From the NCBI GenBank assembly GCA_032622095.1, contig CP136061.1:118494754-118558753 (forward strand): a stretch of DNA of 64,000 nucleotides, read 5' to 3'. The position numbers and the translations under genes were made by a program. Under the pieces are notes generated by a model. That model saw only the letters and a program-made list of their open reading frames with translations. It ran no database searches and had not been told where the DNA came from. How positions within the stretch are numbered: the first letter of the stretch is position 1; every line of letters begins with the position of its first letter. This stretch comes from Siphonodentalium dalli (Eukaryota > Mollusca > Scaphopoda > Gadilida > Siphonodentaliidae). Shown here piece after piece: positions 9,866 to 21,416 of this stretch.

Positions 9866-12800
9866 ATGAATAATATAACATACCTGAACACCCCTCCAAA
9901 ATTAATAATATAACATTACAATGTATACCCTTATAACTAAGTAGGAGAAACCATTCTGTATAGAAATTAATAATATAACATTACAATGTATACCTTTATA
10001 ACTAAGTATGAGAAAGCATTCTGTATAGAAATTAATAATATAACATTACAATGTATACCTTTATAACTAAGTAGGAGAAACCATTCTATATAGAAATTAA
10101 TAATATACATTACAATGTATACCTTTATAACTAAGTAGGAGAAACCATTTTGTATAGAAATTAATAATATAACATTACAATGTATACCTTTATAAGTAAG
10201 TAGGAGAAACCATTCTGTATAGAAATTAATAATATAACATTACAACGGATACCTTTATAACTAAGTGGGAGAAACCATTCTGTATAGAAATTAATAATAT
10301 AACATTACAATGTATACCTTTATAACTAAGTGGGAGAAACCATTCTGTATAGAAATTAATAATATAACATTACAATGTATACCTTTATAACTAAGTAGAA
10401 GAAACCATTCTGTATATAAATTAATAATATAACATTACAATGTATACCTTTATAACTAAGTGGGAGAAACCATTCTGTATAGAAATTAATAATATAACAT
10501 TACAATGTATACCTTTATAACTAAGTAGGAGAAACCATTATGTATAGAAATTAATAATATAACATTACAATGTATACCTTTATAACTAAGTGGGAGAAAC
10601 CATTCTGTATAGAAATTAATAATATAACATTACAATGTATACCTTTATAACTAAGTAGGAGAAACCATTCTGTATATAAATTAATAATATAACATTACAA
10701 TGTATACCTTTATAACTAAGTAGGAGAAACCATTCTGTATAGAAATTAATAATATAACATTACAATGTATACCTTTATAACTAAGTAGGATAAACCATTA
10801 TGTATAGAAATTAATAATATAACATTACAATGTATACCTTTATAACTAAGTGGGAGAAACCATTCTGTATATAAATTAATAATATAACATTACAATGTAT
10901 ACCTTTATAACTAAGTGGGAGAAACCATTCTGTATATAAATTAATAATATAACATTACAATGTATACCTTTATAACTAAGTGGGAGAAACCATTCTGTAT
11001 AGAAATTAATAATATAACATTACAATGTATACCTTTATAACTAAGTGGGAGAAACCATTCTGTATATAAATTAATAATATAACATTACAATGTATACCTT
11101 TACAACTAAGTGGGAGAAACCATTCTGTATATATATTAATAATATAACATTACAATGTATACCTTTATAACTAAGTGGGAGAAACCATTCTGTATATATA
11201 TTAATAATATAACATTACAATGTATATCTTTATAACTAAGTAGGAGAAACCATGCTGTATATAAATTAATAATATAACATTACAATGTATACCTTTATAA
11301 CTAAGTGGGAGAAACCATTCTGTATATAAATTAATAATATAACATTACAATGTATACCTTTTATAACTAAGTGGGAGAAACCATTCTGTATATAAATTAA
11401 TAATATAACATTACAATGTATACCTTTATAACTAAGTAGAAGTAACCATTCTGTATAGAAATTAATAATATAACATTACAATGTATACCTTTATAACTAA
11501 GTGGGAGAAACCATTCTGTATATAAATTAATAATATAACATTACAATGTATACCTTTATAACTAAGTGGGAGAAACCATTCTGTATATAACTTAATAATA
11601 TAACATTACAATGTATACCTTTATAACTAAGTGTGAGAAACCATTATGTATAGAAATTAATAATATAACATTACAATGTATACCTTTATAATATAACATT
11701 ACAATGTATACCTTTATAACTAAGTGGGAGAAACCATTCTGTATATAAATTAATAATATAACATTACAATGTATACCTTTATAACTAAGTAGGAGAAACC
11801 ATTCTGTGTATAAATTAATAATATAACATTACAATGTATACCTTTATAACTAAGTGGGAGAAAACATTCTGTATATAAATTAATAATATAACATTACAAT
11901 GTATACCTTTATAACTAAGTAGGAGAAACCATTCTGTGTATAAATTAATAATATAACATTACAATGTATACCTTTATAACTAAGTGGGAGAAACCATTCT
12001 GTATATAAATTAATAATATAACATTATAATGTATACCTTTATAACTAAGTAGGGGAAACCATTCTGTATATAAATTAATAATATAACATTACAATGTATA
12101 CCTTTATAACAAAGTGGGAGAAACCATTCTGTATATAAATTAATAATATAACATTACAATGTATACCTTTATAACTAAGTGGGAGAAACCATTCTGTATA
12201 TATATTAATAATATAACATTACAATGTATACCTTTATAACTAAGTAGGAGAAACCATTCTGTATATAAATTAATAATATAACATTACAATGTATACCTTT
12301 ATAACTAAGTGGGAGAAACCATTCTGTATATAAATTAATAATATAACATTACAATGTATACCTTTTATAACTAACTGGGAGAAACCATTCTGTATATAAA
12401 TTAATAATATAACATTACAATGTATACCTTTATAACTAAGTAGAAGTAACCATTCTGTATAGAAATTAATAATATAACATTACAATGTATACCTTTGTAA
12501 CTAAGTGGGAGAAACCATTCTGTATATAAATTAATAATATAACATTACAATGTATACCTTTATAACTAAGTGGGAGAAACCATTATGTATAGACTAGAAA
12601 TTAATAATATAACATTACAATGTATACCTTTATAATATAACATTACAATGTATACCTTTATAACTAAGTGGGAGAAACCATTATGTATATAAATTAATAA
12701 TATAACATTACAATGTATACCTTTATAACTAAGTAGGAGAAACTATTCTGTGTATAAATTAATAATATAACATTACAATGTATACCTTTATAACTAAGTG

Positions 12801-15800
12801 GGAGAAACCATTCTGTATATAAATTAATAATATAACATTACAATGTATACCTTTATAACTAAGTAGGAGAAACCATTCTGTGTATAAATTAATAATATAA
12901 CATTACAATGTATACCTTTATAACTAAGTGGGAGAAACCATTCTGTATATAAATTAATAATATAACATTATAATGTATACCTTTATAACTAAGTAGGAGA
13001 AACCATTCTGTATATAAATTAATAATACAACATTACAATGTATACCTTTATAACTAAGTGGGAGAAACCATTCTGTATATAAATTAATAATATAACATTA
13101 CAATGTATACCTTTATAATATAACATTACAATGTATCCCTTTATAACTAAGTATGAGAAACCATTCTGTATATAAATTAATAATATAACATTACAATGTA
13201 TACCGTTATAACTAAATAGGAGAAACCATTCTGTATAGAAATTAATAATATAACATTACAATGTATACCTTTATAACTAAGTAGGAGAAACCATTCTGTA
13301 TAGAAATGAATAATATAGCATTACAATGTATACCTTTATAACTAAGTGGGAGAAACCATTATGTATATAAATTAATAATATAACATTACAATTTATACCT
13401 TTATAACTAAGTGGGAGAAACCATTCTGTATAGAAATGAATAATATAACATTACAATGTATACCTTTAAAACTAAGTAGGAGAAACCATTATGTATAGAA
13501 ATGAATAATATAACATTACAATGTATACCTATATAACTAAGTGGGAGAAACCATTCTGTATAGAAATTAATAACATAACATTACAATGTATACCGTTATA
13601 ACTAAGTAGGAGAAACCATTATGTATAGAAATTAATAATATAACATTACAATGTATACCTTTAAAACTAAGTAGGAGAAACCATTATGTATAGAAATGAA
13701 TAATATAACATTACAATGTATACCTATATAACTAAGTGGGAGAAACCATTCTGTATAGAAATTAATAACATAACATTACAATGTATACCTTTATAACTAA
13801 GTAGGAGAAACCATTATGTATAGAAATTAATAATATAACATTAAAATGTATACCTTTAAAACTAAGTGGGAGAAACCATTCTGTATATAAATTAATAATA
13901 TAACATTACAATGTATACCTTTTATAACTAAGTGGGAGAAACCATTCTGTATATAAATTAATAATATAACATTACAATGTATACCTTTATAACTAAGTAG
14001 AAGTAACCATTCTGTATAGAAATTAATAATATAACATTACAATGTATACCTTTGTAACTAAGTGGGAGAAACCATTCTGTATATAAATTAATAATATAAC
14101 ATTACAATGTATACCTTTATAACTAAGTGGGAGAAACCATTATGTATAGAATAGAAATTAATAATATAACATTACAATGTATACCTTTATAATATAACAT
14201 TACAATGTATACCTTTATAACTAAGTGGGAGAAACCATTATGTATATAAATTAATAATATAACATTACAATGTATACCTTTATAACTAAGTAGGAGAAAC
14301 TATTCTGTGTATAAATTAATAATATAACATTACAATGTATACCTTTATAACTAAGTGGGAGAAACCATTCTGTATATAAATTAATAATATAACATTACAA
14401 TGTATACCTTTATAACTAAGTAGGAGAAACCATTCTGTGTATAAATTAATAATATAACATTACAATGTATACCTTTATAACTAAGTGGGAGAAACCATTC
14501 TGTATATAAATTAATAATATAACATTATAATGTATACCTTTATAACTAAGTAGGAGAAACCATTCTGTATATAAATTAATAATACAACATTACAATGTAT
14601 ACCTTTATAACTAAGTGGGAGAAACCATTCTGTATATAAATTAATAATATAACATTACAATGTATACCTTTATCATATAACATTACAATGTATCCCTTTA
14701 TAACTAAGTATGAGAAACCATTCTGTATATAAATTAATAATATAACATTACAATGTATACCGTTATAACTAAATAGGAGAAACCATTCTGTATAGAAATT
14801 AATAATATAACATTACAATGTATACCTTTATAACTAAGTAGGAGAAACCATTCTGTATAGAAATGAATAATATAGCATTACAATGTATACCTTTATAACT
14901 AAGTGGGAGAAACCATTATGTATATAAATTAATAATATAGCATTACAATGTATACCTTCATAACTAAGTGGGAGAAACCATTCTGTATATAAATTAATAA
15001 TATAACATTACAATGTATACCTTTATAACTAAGTAGGAGAAACCATTCTGTATAGAAATTAATAATATAGCATTACAATGTATAACTTTATAACTAAGTG
15101 GGAGAAACCATTCTGTATAGAAATTAATAATATAACATTACAATTTATACCTTTATAACTAAGTGGGAGAAACCATTCTGTATAAAAATTAATAATATAA
15201 CATTACAATTTATACCTTTATAACTAAGTGGGAGAAACCATTCTGTATAGAAATGAATAATATAACATTACAATGTATACCTTTAAAACTAAGTAGGAGA
15301 AACCATTATGTATAGAAATGAATAATATAACATTACAATGTATACCTATATAACTAAGTGGGAGAAACCATTCTGTATAGAAATTAATAACATAACATTA
15401 CAATGTATACCTTTATAACTAAGTAGGAGAAACCATTATGTATAGAAATTAATAATATAACATTACAATGTATACCTTTAAAACTAAGTAGGAGAAACCA
15501 TTATGTATAGAAATGAATAATATAACATTACAATGTATACCTATATAACTAAGTGGGAGAAACCATTCTGTATAGAAATTAATAACATAACATTACAATG
15601 TATACCTTTATAACTAAGTAGGAGAAACCATTATGTATAGAAATTAATAATATAACATTAAAATGTATACCTTTAAAACTAAGTGGGAGAAACCATTCTG
15701 TATATAAATTAATAATATAACATTACAATGTATACCTTTATAACTAAGTGGGAGAAACCATTCTGTATAGAAATTAATAATATAACATTACAATATGTAC

Positions 15801-16454
15801 CTTTATAACTAAGTGGGAGAAACCATTCTGTATAGATATTGATAATATAACATTACACTGTATTCCTTTATAACTAAGTAGGAGAAACCATTCTGTATAT
15901 AAATTAATAATATAACAATACAATGTATACCTTTATAACTAAGTGGGAGAAACCATTATGTATATAAATTAATAATATAACATTACAATGTATACCTTTA
16001 TAACTAAGTGGGAGAAACCATTCTGTATATAAATTAATAATATAACATTACAATGTATACCTTTATAACTAAATAGGAGAAACCATTCTGTATATAAATT
16101 AATAATATAACATTACAATGTATACCTTTATAACTAAGTAGGAGAAACCATTATGTATAGAAATTAATAATATAACATTACAATGTATACCTTTATAACT
16201 AAGTGGGAGAAACCATTCTGTATATAAATTAATAATATATCATTACAATGTATACCTTTATAACTAAGTGGGAGAAACCATTCTGTATAGAAATTAATAA
16301 TATAACATTACAATGTATACCTTTATAATATAACATTACAATGTATCCCTTTATAACTAAGTGGGAGAAACCATTATGTATAGAAATTAATAATATAACA
16401 TTACAATGTAAACCTTTATAACTAAGTAGGAGAAACCATTATGTATAGAAATGG
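9866..16454 (+). repeat. 65-bp satellite array, about 100 copies
   Basis: The monomer runs AAATTAATAATATAACATTA, then CAATGTATACCTTTATAAC, then TAAGTGGGAGAAACCATTCT, then GTATAT; for example it starts at 9964 and 10029. Variants alternate at a few sites: GTGGG or GTAGG, TATAT or TATAG, TTCTG or TTATG. Short 34-bp units (CCTTTATAATATAAC) occur at 11683, 12628, 13110, 14183, 14668 (one change) and 16320. Each monomer ends with the inner part of the element's own TIR (GTATAGAAAT). There is no coding capacity. Confidence 0.97.
12361..14933 (+). repeat. Higher-order duplication inside the satellite (1,557-bp offset)
   Basis: Marker variants recur at a fixed distance: CCTTTTATAAC at 12361 and 13918, TAGAAGTAAC at 12441 and 13998, short units at 12628/14183 and 13110/14668, and AAATGAATAATATAGCA at 13304 and 14861. 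A block of about 1 kb was therefore copied as one piece. An older copy of part of it lies 1,004 bp upstream (11357, 11437). A second block, 13434-13870, recurs at 15251-15687 (offset 1,817). Confidence 0.85.
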
Positions 16455-16488
16455 TTAATAAGATATATCGATAGTCAGATGTCGACTT

Positions 16489-17484
16489 TTAAAGGCCCAT
16501 TTAATTTTTTATTCAAAGATTATTTTTTATAGTCCCTTGATATACGGTTTAAATAGCAATTTATGCCATAAAATATGATTAAAATACTATAATGCATCAC
16601 CATTGGCTGCGGACACACGTACCACAGTAGCGATGGCATAGTAGGTGTGACAATTAATTATGGTAGAGTTTGGTAACAATAACAATTTGGTCATCAACAT
16701 AATTTATATGCCATAGGGAGTCGTGTCGCGCGCCGCATATTCGCACAGTGAGTCGACTGACCAATTAACCCATTGAGTTTCACCAAGGTTGATCTCTACT
16801 CATTACGTTTAGCCACATTGTATTCTCTACGATACATAAAATTGCACGACCGATCGTCCAGAATTGTCTTGTGTGTTAGCATTAAAAATGAGTAACGATC
16901 AACAGCGACAAGACATTCGGTTTGATAAATCATTGAGATGTCGATCTCGACCCTGATAAAGCTTGGAAAAGACTCATTGTGTGAATGTGCGGCGGGCGAC
17001 AAGTCTCGCTATGGCACAGGAATATGACGACCAATTGTCACCAAAATTGCACCATAATTAATAGTCATACCTACTATGCCATCGCTACTGTGATACGTGT
17101 GTCCGCAGCCATTGGGAACGTCTGTGTCCCAGAGGGTGCCCATAGAGAAATAGAAAATAACTGAAATCATAAAAACATTTCCTCCGTTGTGGCTCCCAGA
17201 ATGCAACAGAATTCAAACTAGAGTTTATTTTCAATGAAAGGGGAATAACTCTATATCAAAATATATAGAGTTAATCCCCTTCCATTGAAAATAATAGACT
17301 TTCTGCAGAAACTAAACCGCAGAACATCAACAAAATCTGAACAAAAACAACATGTTCACAGCTTATTATGTCAAATAAGTTTAAAATACAGTGTTTTTGG
17401 AGCTTCCTCTTTCAAATGGTATATAATATGACATATATTTTATATAATGTGATCTGGGGGTTCGAAAATTAAGTGGGCCTTTAA
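16489..17484 (+). mobile_element. TTAA-type element, family AAGGCCCA, 996 bp
   Basis: TTAAAGGCCCATTTAATTTT at 16489 is mirrored by AATTAAGTGGGCCTTTAA ending at 17484, with TTAA on both sides. A shorter relative in the opposite arrangement lies at 60543-60989. Inside are a second inverted repeat (about 16597-16700 against 17030-17130, sharing GGCTGCGGACACACG) and a strong hairpin (17224-17295). No transposase is visible. It starts 30 bp after the satellite MITE ends. Confidence 0.8.
17224..17295. repeat. Near-perfect hairpin, about 32-bp stem
   Basis: TTATTTTCAATGAAAGGGGA and ATAACTCTATAT are answered by ATATAGAGTTAATCCCC and TTCCATTGAAAATAA around a loop of a few bases. The family member at 60742-60780 keeps only one arm (TTTTCAATGGAAG followed by ATAACTCTATAT). 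Confidence 0.9.
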
Positions 17485-17649
17485 AGGTCAATTGTAACTG
17501 GTTTGGATTTGGACTTGAATTAACACATATATGAATTATTTACTTTCTGGTATCCATAACATAAATCTAAAACAAAATGTGAAATTGTCAAAATAGTCCA
17601 ACATTTTATTGCGGAAACTAAACGTTTTGACCAGCGAAATTAACTTAAG

Positions 17650-17946
17650 TAATATGTAAGACACCCATGTTTTTTCGTCCTGGTATTTTATCCGCCTTAA
17701 AAAAATTCAATAAGCACTATCGACGTTGGCACCTCCCACCACCTTACATAAACCTTTCCTAACGATCCGCTACAATCATCATTCACCAATCACCGTTCTC
17801 TCACATTCCATACAGCTGTAAATACGTTACCTATTGTTCCACTTTGTCAAGTATGTAATTATGTAACAATGTATACCGGAGAGGGGCCCATTAAGTTATG
17901 TAACTTGTGCCCCAATCCACTTTGTATTATTACAAATAAAATATGT
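17650..17946 (+). pseudogene. Probable 3' end of a LINE (untranslated remnant)
   Basis: The segment has a hairpin with GC-rich arms (GAGGGGCCCATTAAG ... CTTGTGCCCC, 17882-17913), then ACAAATAAAATATG. That is a hairpin followed by an AATAAAA signal, the same order as in the 3' end of the LINE at 32581-32709. No reverse transcriptase is left, so the call rests on architecture alone. The hairpin MITE at 17947 is inserted at its end. Confidence 0.45.
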
Positions 17947-18299
17947 TTAACCCTTTACCCACCAAAACGGCCAAAACCGGCCAAATAAAGCTTCAACAGC
18001 CTAAAATATCTTCGGTCTGTCTCAATAGAATCATACAAATATGGATATCATTGGAACCGGCTCCTTGACCACATTGTGATAGTTACAGTTATGCCCTGTG
18101 TCAATGCATTCTCTTATATATGCGAGTCGACCATAGGTCGCCTCGCATATATAAGAGAATGCATTGGCCTAAATTTTATTTTTTATTTTTAATGTGTTAA
18201 GCCAATGCATTCTCTTATATATGCGAGGCGACCTATGGTCGACTCGCATATATAAGAGAATGCATTGGCACAGGGCCCTTCTGTTGGGTAAAGGGTTAA
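17947..18299 (+). mobile_element. Double-hairpin TTAA MITE (CCCTTTACCC family)
   Basis: TTAACCCTTTACCCACC at 17947 pairs with GGGTAAAGGGTTAA ending 18299. Inside lie two 66-67-bp hairpins in mirror order, each from CAATGCATTCTCTTATATAT to its complement. The hairpin centres are AGTCGACCATAGGTCGCCT and the reverse, so the element is a palindrome made of palindromes. Relatives are at 25547-25902, 57758-58150, 46752-48122 and 26932-32797. The TTAA borders suggest a piggyBac-type transposase acting in trans. Confidence 0.9.
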
Positions 18300-18538
18300 A
18301 GAAAAAAAAACTGGTTTGGCTTTATTTTGTTTTTGTCAGCCCAGCAAAAATTCTGATAAAGAGCGTCATGCTTTCGTTTCGTTACCAATTATGATCTGTT
18401 TTTAACGTAAACCCAATGGATGCTTTTGTGAGTTTTCGCGATCCATATGCCGTACTATTGCAAGTATTTTAGATTTGTATTTGCCGGTTAAGCTGAATAT
18501 TGGTTCAGAACATTTTGACTAATTTGGTGTCAAATCTT
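18300..18538. other. No gene seen; single AAAGAGCG at 18358
   Basis: A short spacer between two TTAA elements. Confidence 0.5.
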
Positions 18539-18800
18539 TTAACCATTTATATACTAAATACTCGCTGAAAAGTAGTTCCATTAGGAAATGTTCACATAAT
18601 AAGTTCAACAAAGGTCGTTTGTTGAACTTATTATCTGAATATTTCCCATCAATATGAATCCTTTTTAATTTGTATTAGCGTTTCGTCTGTCTGTCGGCTG
18701 CTTTTATTAACTGAAGATCCCTCCAAATGAATAATTTACCATTAAAATGTATACTATCATAACTGAATGGTAGAATCCATTTAGTAAAGAAAATGGTTAA
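18539..18800 (+). mobile_element. Compact TTAA MITE with one satellite unit (relative of 9682-16458)
   Basis: TTAACCATTTATATAC (18539) and its counterpart AAAGAAAATGGTTAA (18800) flank 262 bp. The left arm aligns with 9682-9880: CTCGCTGA, the AATAAGTTCAACA hairpin, and CCCTCCAAATGAATAAT. It is followed by one diverged 65-bp unit (TTAAAATGTATACTATCATA). This is the form without expansion. It shows what the satellite element looked like before amplification, or a diverged sister of it. Confidence 0.85.
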
Positions 18801-19189
18801 AATTGAGGAGCGACAACATTTAACACCAACTCGTGTTGATTTCATTTCACTGTTTTATTGCACATTCGTACCCCCGAAATGCACGTAACAAAAGTGTTGT
18901 TGACATATATTTACCTTATGGAGTATTAACTTACATGGGTACTAAACTCAAATGTTGTTGTTGGTTACAGGTGGCAGGTAAGCTGGAATAAAAAAATATA
19001 GAACGCTCGCCATCGAGATGTGTTTATACAGTTTTCAGGCAAGTGCAGCTAATATATTTCTTAGTCAAGGCCGGTTCCTTAATAATGTATTCCACAGCAT
19101 AGGTGAAGGTCTCAGCTCGATAATGCATGATTTAGGCCACTATGTTGAGTCGATATTGATTGGATCGCTTACAATCATGGACATTCTCG

Positions 19190-19450
19190 CGGTTAATCAA
19201 TTCAATGTTCATTGCGATAATCCACTCACAAAAGTCTCAAAAATCATGCAATCTCGAGTTGAGACCACCTTCTATACTGTGAAGTAGATTTTTAAGGAGG
19301 AACAAGTATTAACAAAGAAATATATCCCTGCGTTGATTGTTTAATGTTATAAAGTTAGTTCCCCGTCAAAACATAAAAAATATCCCATGTTTTGAACGGG
19401 TGGAATATGATCTCTACGGGCGTATCCAGAGTAGAGATTAATGGCATGAT
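19190..19450 (+). repeat. Dispersed repeat R (GTGGAATATGATCT ... CATGATCTAG)
   Basis: The segment contains TTCATTGCGATAATCCACTC, GAACGGGTGGAATATGATCT, GGGCGTATCCAGAGTAGAG and CATGATCTAG. The same order is found at 21417-22290 (interrupted by a MITE), inverted at 20657-20775 and 39395-39520, and in part at 40497-40560. The 89-codon frame at 19018 that overlaps its left side has no recognised domain. Confidence 0.7.
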
Positions 19451-19989
19451 CTAGACTGAACTCTGCCTGGCAATTAGCGCTCGGGTGTGTAATCACTCAA
19501 ACATTTCCTCAAAAACTCCAAAAGCTGAGCATGGCTGTAATCCGCGACTGTCTCTTTCCTTCCGAGGTCTAGAGTTCATGCAATTTCATTTGAAACTGAG
19601 CGTCACATCATAAAAGTATTTTAATCCTATTAATATTCGAAACATTAAAGATTCCGCTATTAGCATACGAATACAGAGTCGGATTAGCTTCGGTCTATGG
19701 AACCTATTCACGATGGAGTCATCACAATTCCTCGGTCACAGTGGTGGCGCTAAATTTCAATAAAAATGATACCGCACCTGAAAGCTGGCATCTTTTGTTG
19801 TAAACAGTCGAGATAATATTGAATCTGTTAACCCTAACAGAATTAGGAAATTTTTGATAAATTTGTCAGAATTTGGAAATTGTGTCGGTTAGTCATTTCA
19901 AAAATAAAACCTGAATAACGTTTTTAATTAATTTTTGTTTGGTAGAATATATCATGCAGTCGTCCATTGCCAGAATAAAAAATACATGT

Positions 19990-20370
19990 CAACATATCCT
20001 CGTGCAAATAGGTTAAAATTGGACCAAAATATCACATATTGGAGTTATTTGATTTTGAAATAAGCCCATAATGGACTTATACCCGTTGTTTCGTTTTATG
20101 GCGCGGGCCCATTGTAAACACATTATAAAGAGCGTACATATGGAAACTCGATTTATTATGGTATAAATGCCCCCGACAGTAGAATAAGTGGATCAAATAA
20201 GGCCGATATGAACTTATTTGAATTTAAATAAGTCCATAAGGAACTGATATTTCGTTGAACGTTTAGGTCCACATAGGTTTTTTTTTCAAATCTAAATAAT
20301 GCCAATATGAGATTATTTCAGTGCCGTAAAATACGTTCACTGTGAGCTTATTTCCGCGAGAACATGTTGA
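19990..20370 (+). mobile_element. MITE family CAACATATCCTCG with repeated AATAAG words
   Basis: The TIRs are CAACATATCCTCGTGCAAAT and the complement CAACATGTTCTCGCGGAAAT. The inside is built of variations on (A)AATAAGYCCATAWKG in both orientations (20065, 20190, 20225) and carries ATAAAGAGCG at 20125. Larger members are at 37099-37848 and 59448-60420. I found no clear target-site duplication or coding capacity. Confidence 0.75.
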
Positions 20371-20656
20371 ACTTGTATTTTCTGAATTACCAATTTCTTC
20401 AAAATAAGAAAATAGAACAATGAAAGTCGATTCTCTGGTATTTGGAAAATTGTCAACGTTGCAGAATCAATTCGGTTGCATCCATATGTATCTACAATTT
20501 AGCAGAGATACATCCAGTAGTAACTAACAAAATATGGTAACTTGATTCTCGACATGTACCCCTAAAATTTCATCATAGACTGCTTCAATCGTGCTGCTTC
20601 AAATAGTCATTTGCATGTTTACATCACTTGCCACAACAAAGCCCATGCACGAGGCA

Positions 20657-20775
20657 ATAGATTCTATCATGAATATCTACTCTGGCTACGCACGTAGGAA
20701 TCATATTCCACCCGCTCAAAACCTGTTGATGTTCTGACAGGGAACTTTGTGACATTGAAAAGATAACGAAGGTAA
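20657..20775 (-). repeat. Dispersed repeat R, inverted copy
   Basis: Contains the complement of repeat R: CTACTCTGGCTACGCACGTA, ATCATATTCCACCCGCTC and CTGACAGGGAACTTTG. It matches 19340-19445 in the opposite orientation. Confidence 0.7.
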
Positions 20776-20796
20776 TATGGTCAAATTTATTATAAA

Positions 20797-20958
20797 GTTA
20801 TTATACAATGTTGAGTATAGTATGTGTTTTTCTTGTACTCGTCCAGGTTGTGGTGAAGAGTCATATCGGACGAGACACTGTGTGTCGTCCAATATGACTT
20901 TTCACCACAACCTGGACGAGTACAAGAAAAACATACCATACACAACATTGTATAATGA
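20797..20958. repeat. Near-perfect 162-bp palindrome
   Basis: The arms are about 80 bp with almost no loop. TTTTTCTTGTACTCGTCCAG and GTTGTGGTGAA on the left are answered by TTCACCACAAC and CTGGACGAGTACAAGAAAAA on the right, with only a handful of mismatches. The open frame across it (20777-21001) is a by-product of the symmetry. It may be a solo MITE or one end of a larger element, because GTCATATTGGAC recurs in the next palindrome. Confidence 0.9.
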
Positions 20959-21170
20959 CATTATTATTATCCATCTGTATGTTTATCCAAATTTTGGATA
21001 ATAAAACTTTTGCTGTTATTTTGTGGTATTTGTCGGCACTTGATTCTCTATAAAAGCCTGTATTTGATCATCAGAAAGCATGATTTGGAACATAACAGTA
21101 AACACGCGCGCATCACAATTTCACCGATTCATTTGGCAAAAGTTACTTCCTGACGTCACGGATTCCCGAT

Positions 21171-21237
21171 AAAAAAGTCATATTGGACTCGATTGAGTAA
21201 AATATGACTTTCGTGCATGAGTCCAATATGACTTTTT
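21171..21237. repeat. Short palindrome sharing the GTCATATTGGAC word
   Basis: AAAAAGTCATATTGGACTC is answered by GAGTCCAATATGACTTTTT, with ATATGACTTTCG between them. The CATATTGGAC core is also in the centre of the 20797-20958 palindrome, so the two may be parts of one element of about 450 bp. Confidence 0.8.
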
Positions 21238-21416
21238 CCTGGATTACCATGTGACGACTTTTGCCCAATCAGAAAGAGTGTTAGTTAATGGATGGATAAT
21301 AAATCTTAATACAGTATATCACGTTATGTGCATGTCCAGGCTTGATATCACAAGGTGTAGGAATCATGTGTGAGTCCATTTCGCTTTGCGTTACTTACAA
21401 TTAAAAAAAAAATCCA

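Larger units (their letters stand above)
9682..16458 (+). mobile_element. TTAA-flanked MITE expanded by an internal satellite
   Basis: The left end is TTAACCCTTTATATACTAAT (9682). The right end is GTATAGAAATGGTTAA (16458), whose complement TTAACCATTTCTATAC matches the left end as a TIR. The left arm, with a hairpin (AATAAGTTCAACA paired with TGTTGAACTTATT near 9737-9775) and the CCCCTCCAAATGAATAAT junction, is shared with the 262-bp element at 18539-18800. That element has only one copy of the inner segment. Here the segment is repeated about 100 times, so an ordinary non-coding MITE has grown to 6.8 kb. Confidence 0.85.

Noticed and set aside
9866-16454. CRISPR-like or immune repeat array
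   Set aside because: The 65-bp units are head to tail without unique spacers, and the context is eukaryotic transposons.
20777-21001. 74-codon frame at the palindrome
   Set aside because: It is produced by the symmetric arms of the hairpin and has no recognised domain.
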